This document shows, piece by piece, positions 4,898-5,270 of a stretch of 5,270 nucleotides of DNA. Both the position numbers and the translations under genes were made by a program. Each line of letters opens with the position of its first letter. Within the stretch, counting starts at the first letter, position 1. This DNA comes from an uncultured Eubacteriales bacterium (GTDB lineage Bacteria; Bacillota_A; Clostridia; Christensenellales; Aristaeellaceae). A model generated the notes under the pieces. That model searched no databases. It saw only the letters and a program-made list of their open reading frames with translations, and was not told the DNA's origin. The DNA lies in NCBI GenBank assembly GCA_900553645.1, contig USEE01000129.1, positions 1-5,270 of the forward strand, in the 5' to 3' direction.

Positions 4898-5270
4898 ATG
4901 GACTGCATTATAAGGCGCGCGGAGCAGCGCGATGCGGATGCGATTGCAATGCTTTATCGCACGGCGCTGGGCTATGCGGAAATGACAGGCGAGGCGGTAT
5001 CGGCGCGCATGACGCAGATGGCCGCGCGCGGCGGATACATAAATTACGTGGCCGAGGTAAACGGCGCAGTCGCCGGTATGATAAGCACCCGGCGTTCGCT
5101 TGCGCTGGAGGTAAACGGCGAATACATGGCGGTCATCGGGCTTATGGTGTCGGATGAGTTCCGGGGCATGGGACTGGGACGCGCCCTTCTCATGCGCGCC
5201 GAAAGCGATGCGCGCATGGACGGGATAACCTTCTTTAAGCTGTCAAGCGGCATGACGCGCACGGGCGCAC
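4898..5270 (+). CDS. GNAT family N-acetyltransferase, 3' end outside the window
   Basis: The first 124 residues of an acetyl-CoA-dependent N-acetyltransferase are present, and the frame is still open at the window edge. It begins IIRRAEQRDADAIAMLY (4-20), the standard GNAT opening helix. YVAEVNGAVAGMIS (50-63) and the strand EYMAVIGLMV (75-84) follow. The acetyl-CoA pyrophosphate loop RGMGLG (89-94) and helix RALLMRAE (95-102) come next, then FFKLSSG (112-118). Usual GNAT length is 145-170 residues, so about 20-50 residues are missing. GAGGAGGG (4885-4892) lies 5 bases before the ATG. The gap from the mocR stop is 11 bases, so the two are almost certainly co-transcribed, and this gene is a candidate target or partner of the MocR regulator. 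The substrate cannot be told; it is clearly distinct from rimI. Confidence 0.9.
   Translation, partial: MDCIIRRAEQRDADAIAMLYRTALGYAEMTGEAVSARMTQMAARGGYINYVAEVNGAVAGMISTRRSLALEVNGEYMAVIGLMVSDEFRGMGLGRALLMRAESDARMDGITFFKLSSGMTRTGA

Overview
The window looks like a chromosomal segment of a GC-rich member of the Clostridia (Bacillota), probably from an anaerobic or gut-type lineage. This is inference from four things: strong AGGAGG-type ribosome sites, near-consensus sigma-70/sigma-A promoters, the tsaE-tsaB-rimI gene order, and the family types present (TIGR04076, a clostridial-looking MocR regulator). All genes lie on the + strand. Codon use is odd for GC-rich DNA: AUA is the dominant isoleucine codon.

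Layout. Positions 1-125 are a T-rich flank followed by a clear promoter (TTGACA-17-TATATT) for a monocistronic nucleoside phosphorylase gene (126-881). Positions 882-1226 are a 345-base gene-free stretch. It holds a textbook promoter (TTGACA-17-TATAAT, 893-921) that fires into four imperfect copies of a 28-base hairpin repeat spaced 61, 57 and 62 bases apart (944-1151). The length, stem-loop shape and spacing match a type I-E CRISPR array, but the repeats are decayed and no cas gene is in the window.

The same promoter is the only good one seen for the following four-gene operon (1227-3275): tsaE, tsaB, rimI and a TIGR04076-family gene. Each of its three junctions is a 4-base ATGA overlap. TsaE and TsaB belong to the machinery that makes the t6A modification of tRNAs reading ANN codons. 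RimI is a protein N-terminal acetyltransferase commonly encoded beside them. tsaD, often the next gene, is not in this position.

A hairpin terminator (about 3337-3385) closes that operon. A weaker promoter then leads to a second transcription unit: a MocR-type GntR/aminotransferase fusion regulator (3438-4886), followed 11 bases later by a GNAT acetyltransferase gene that runs off the window (4898 onward).

The main point of interest is the fossil-like CRISPR array sitting as the apparent 5' leader of the t6A operon. Less striking are an attenuator-like set of repeats before mocR and the AUA bias in a genome segment carrying t6A genes.
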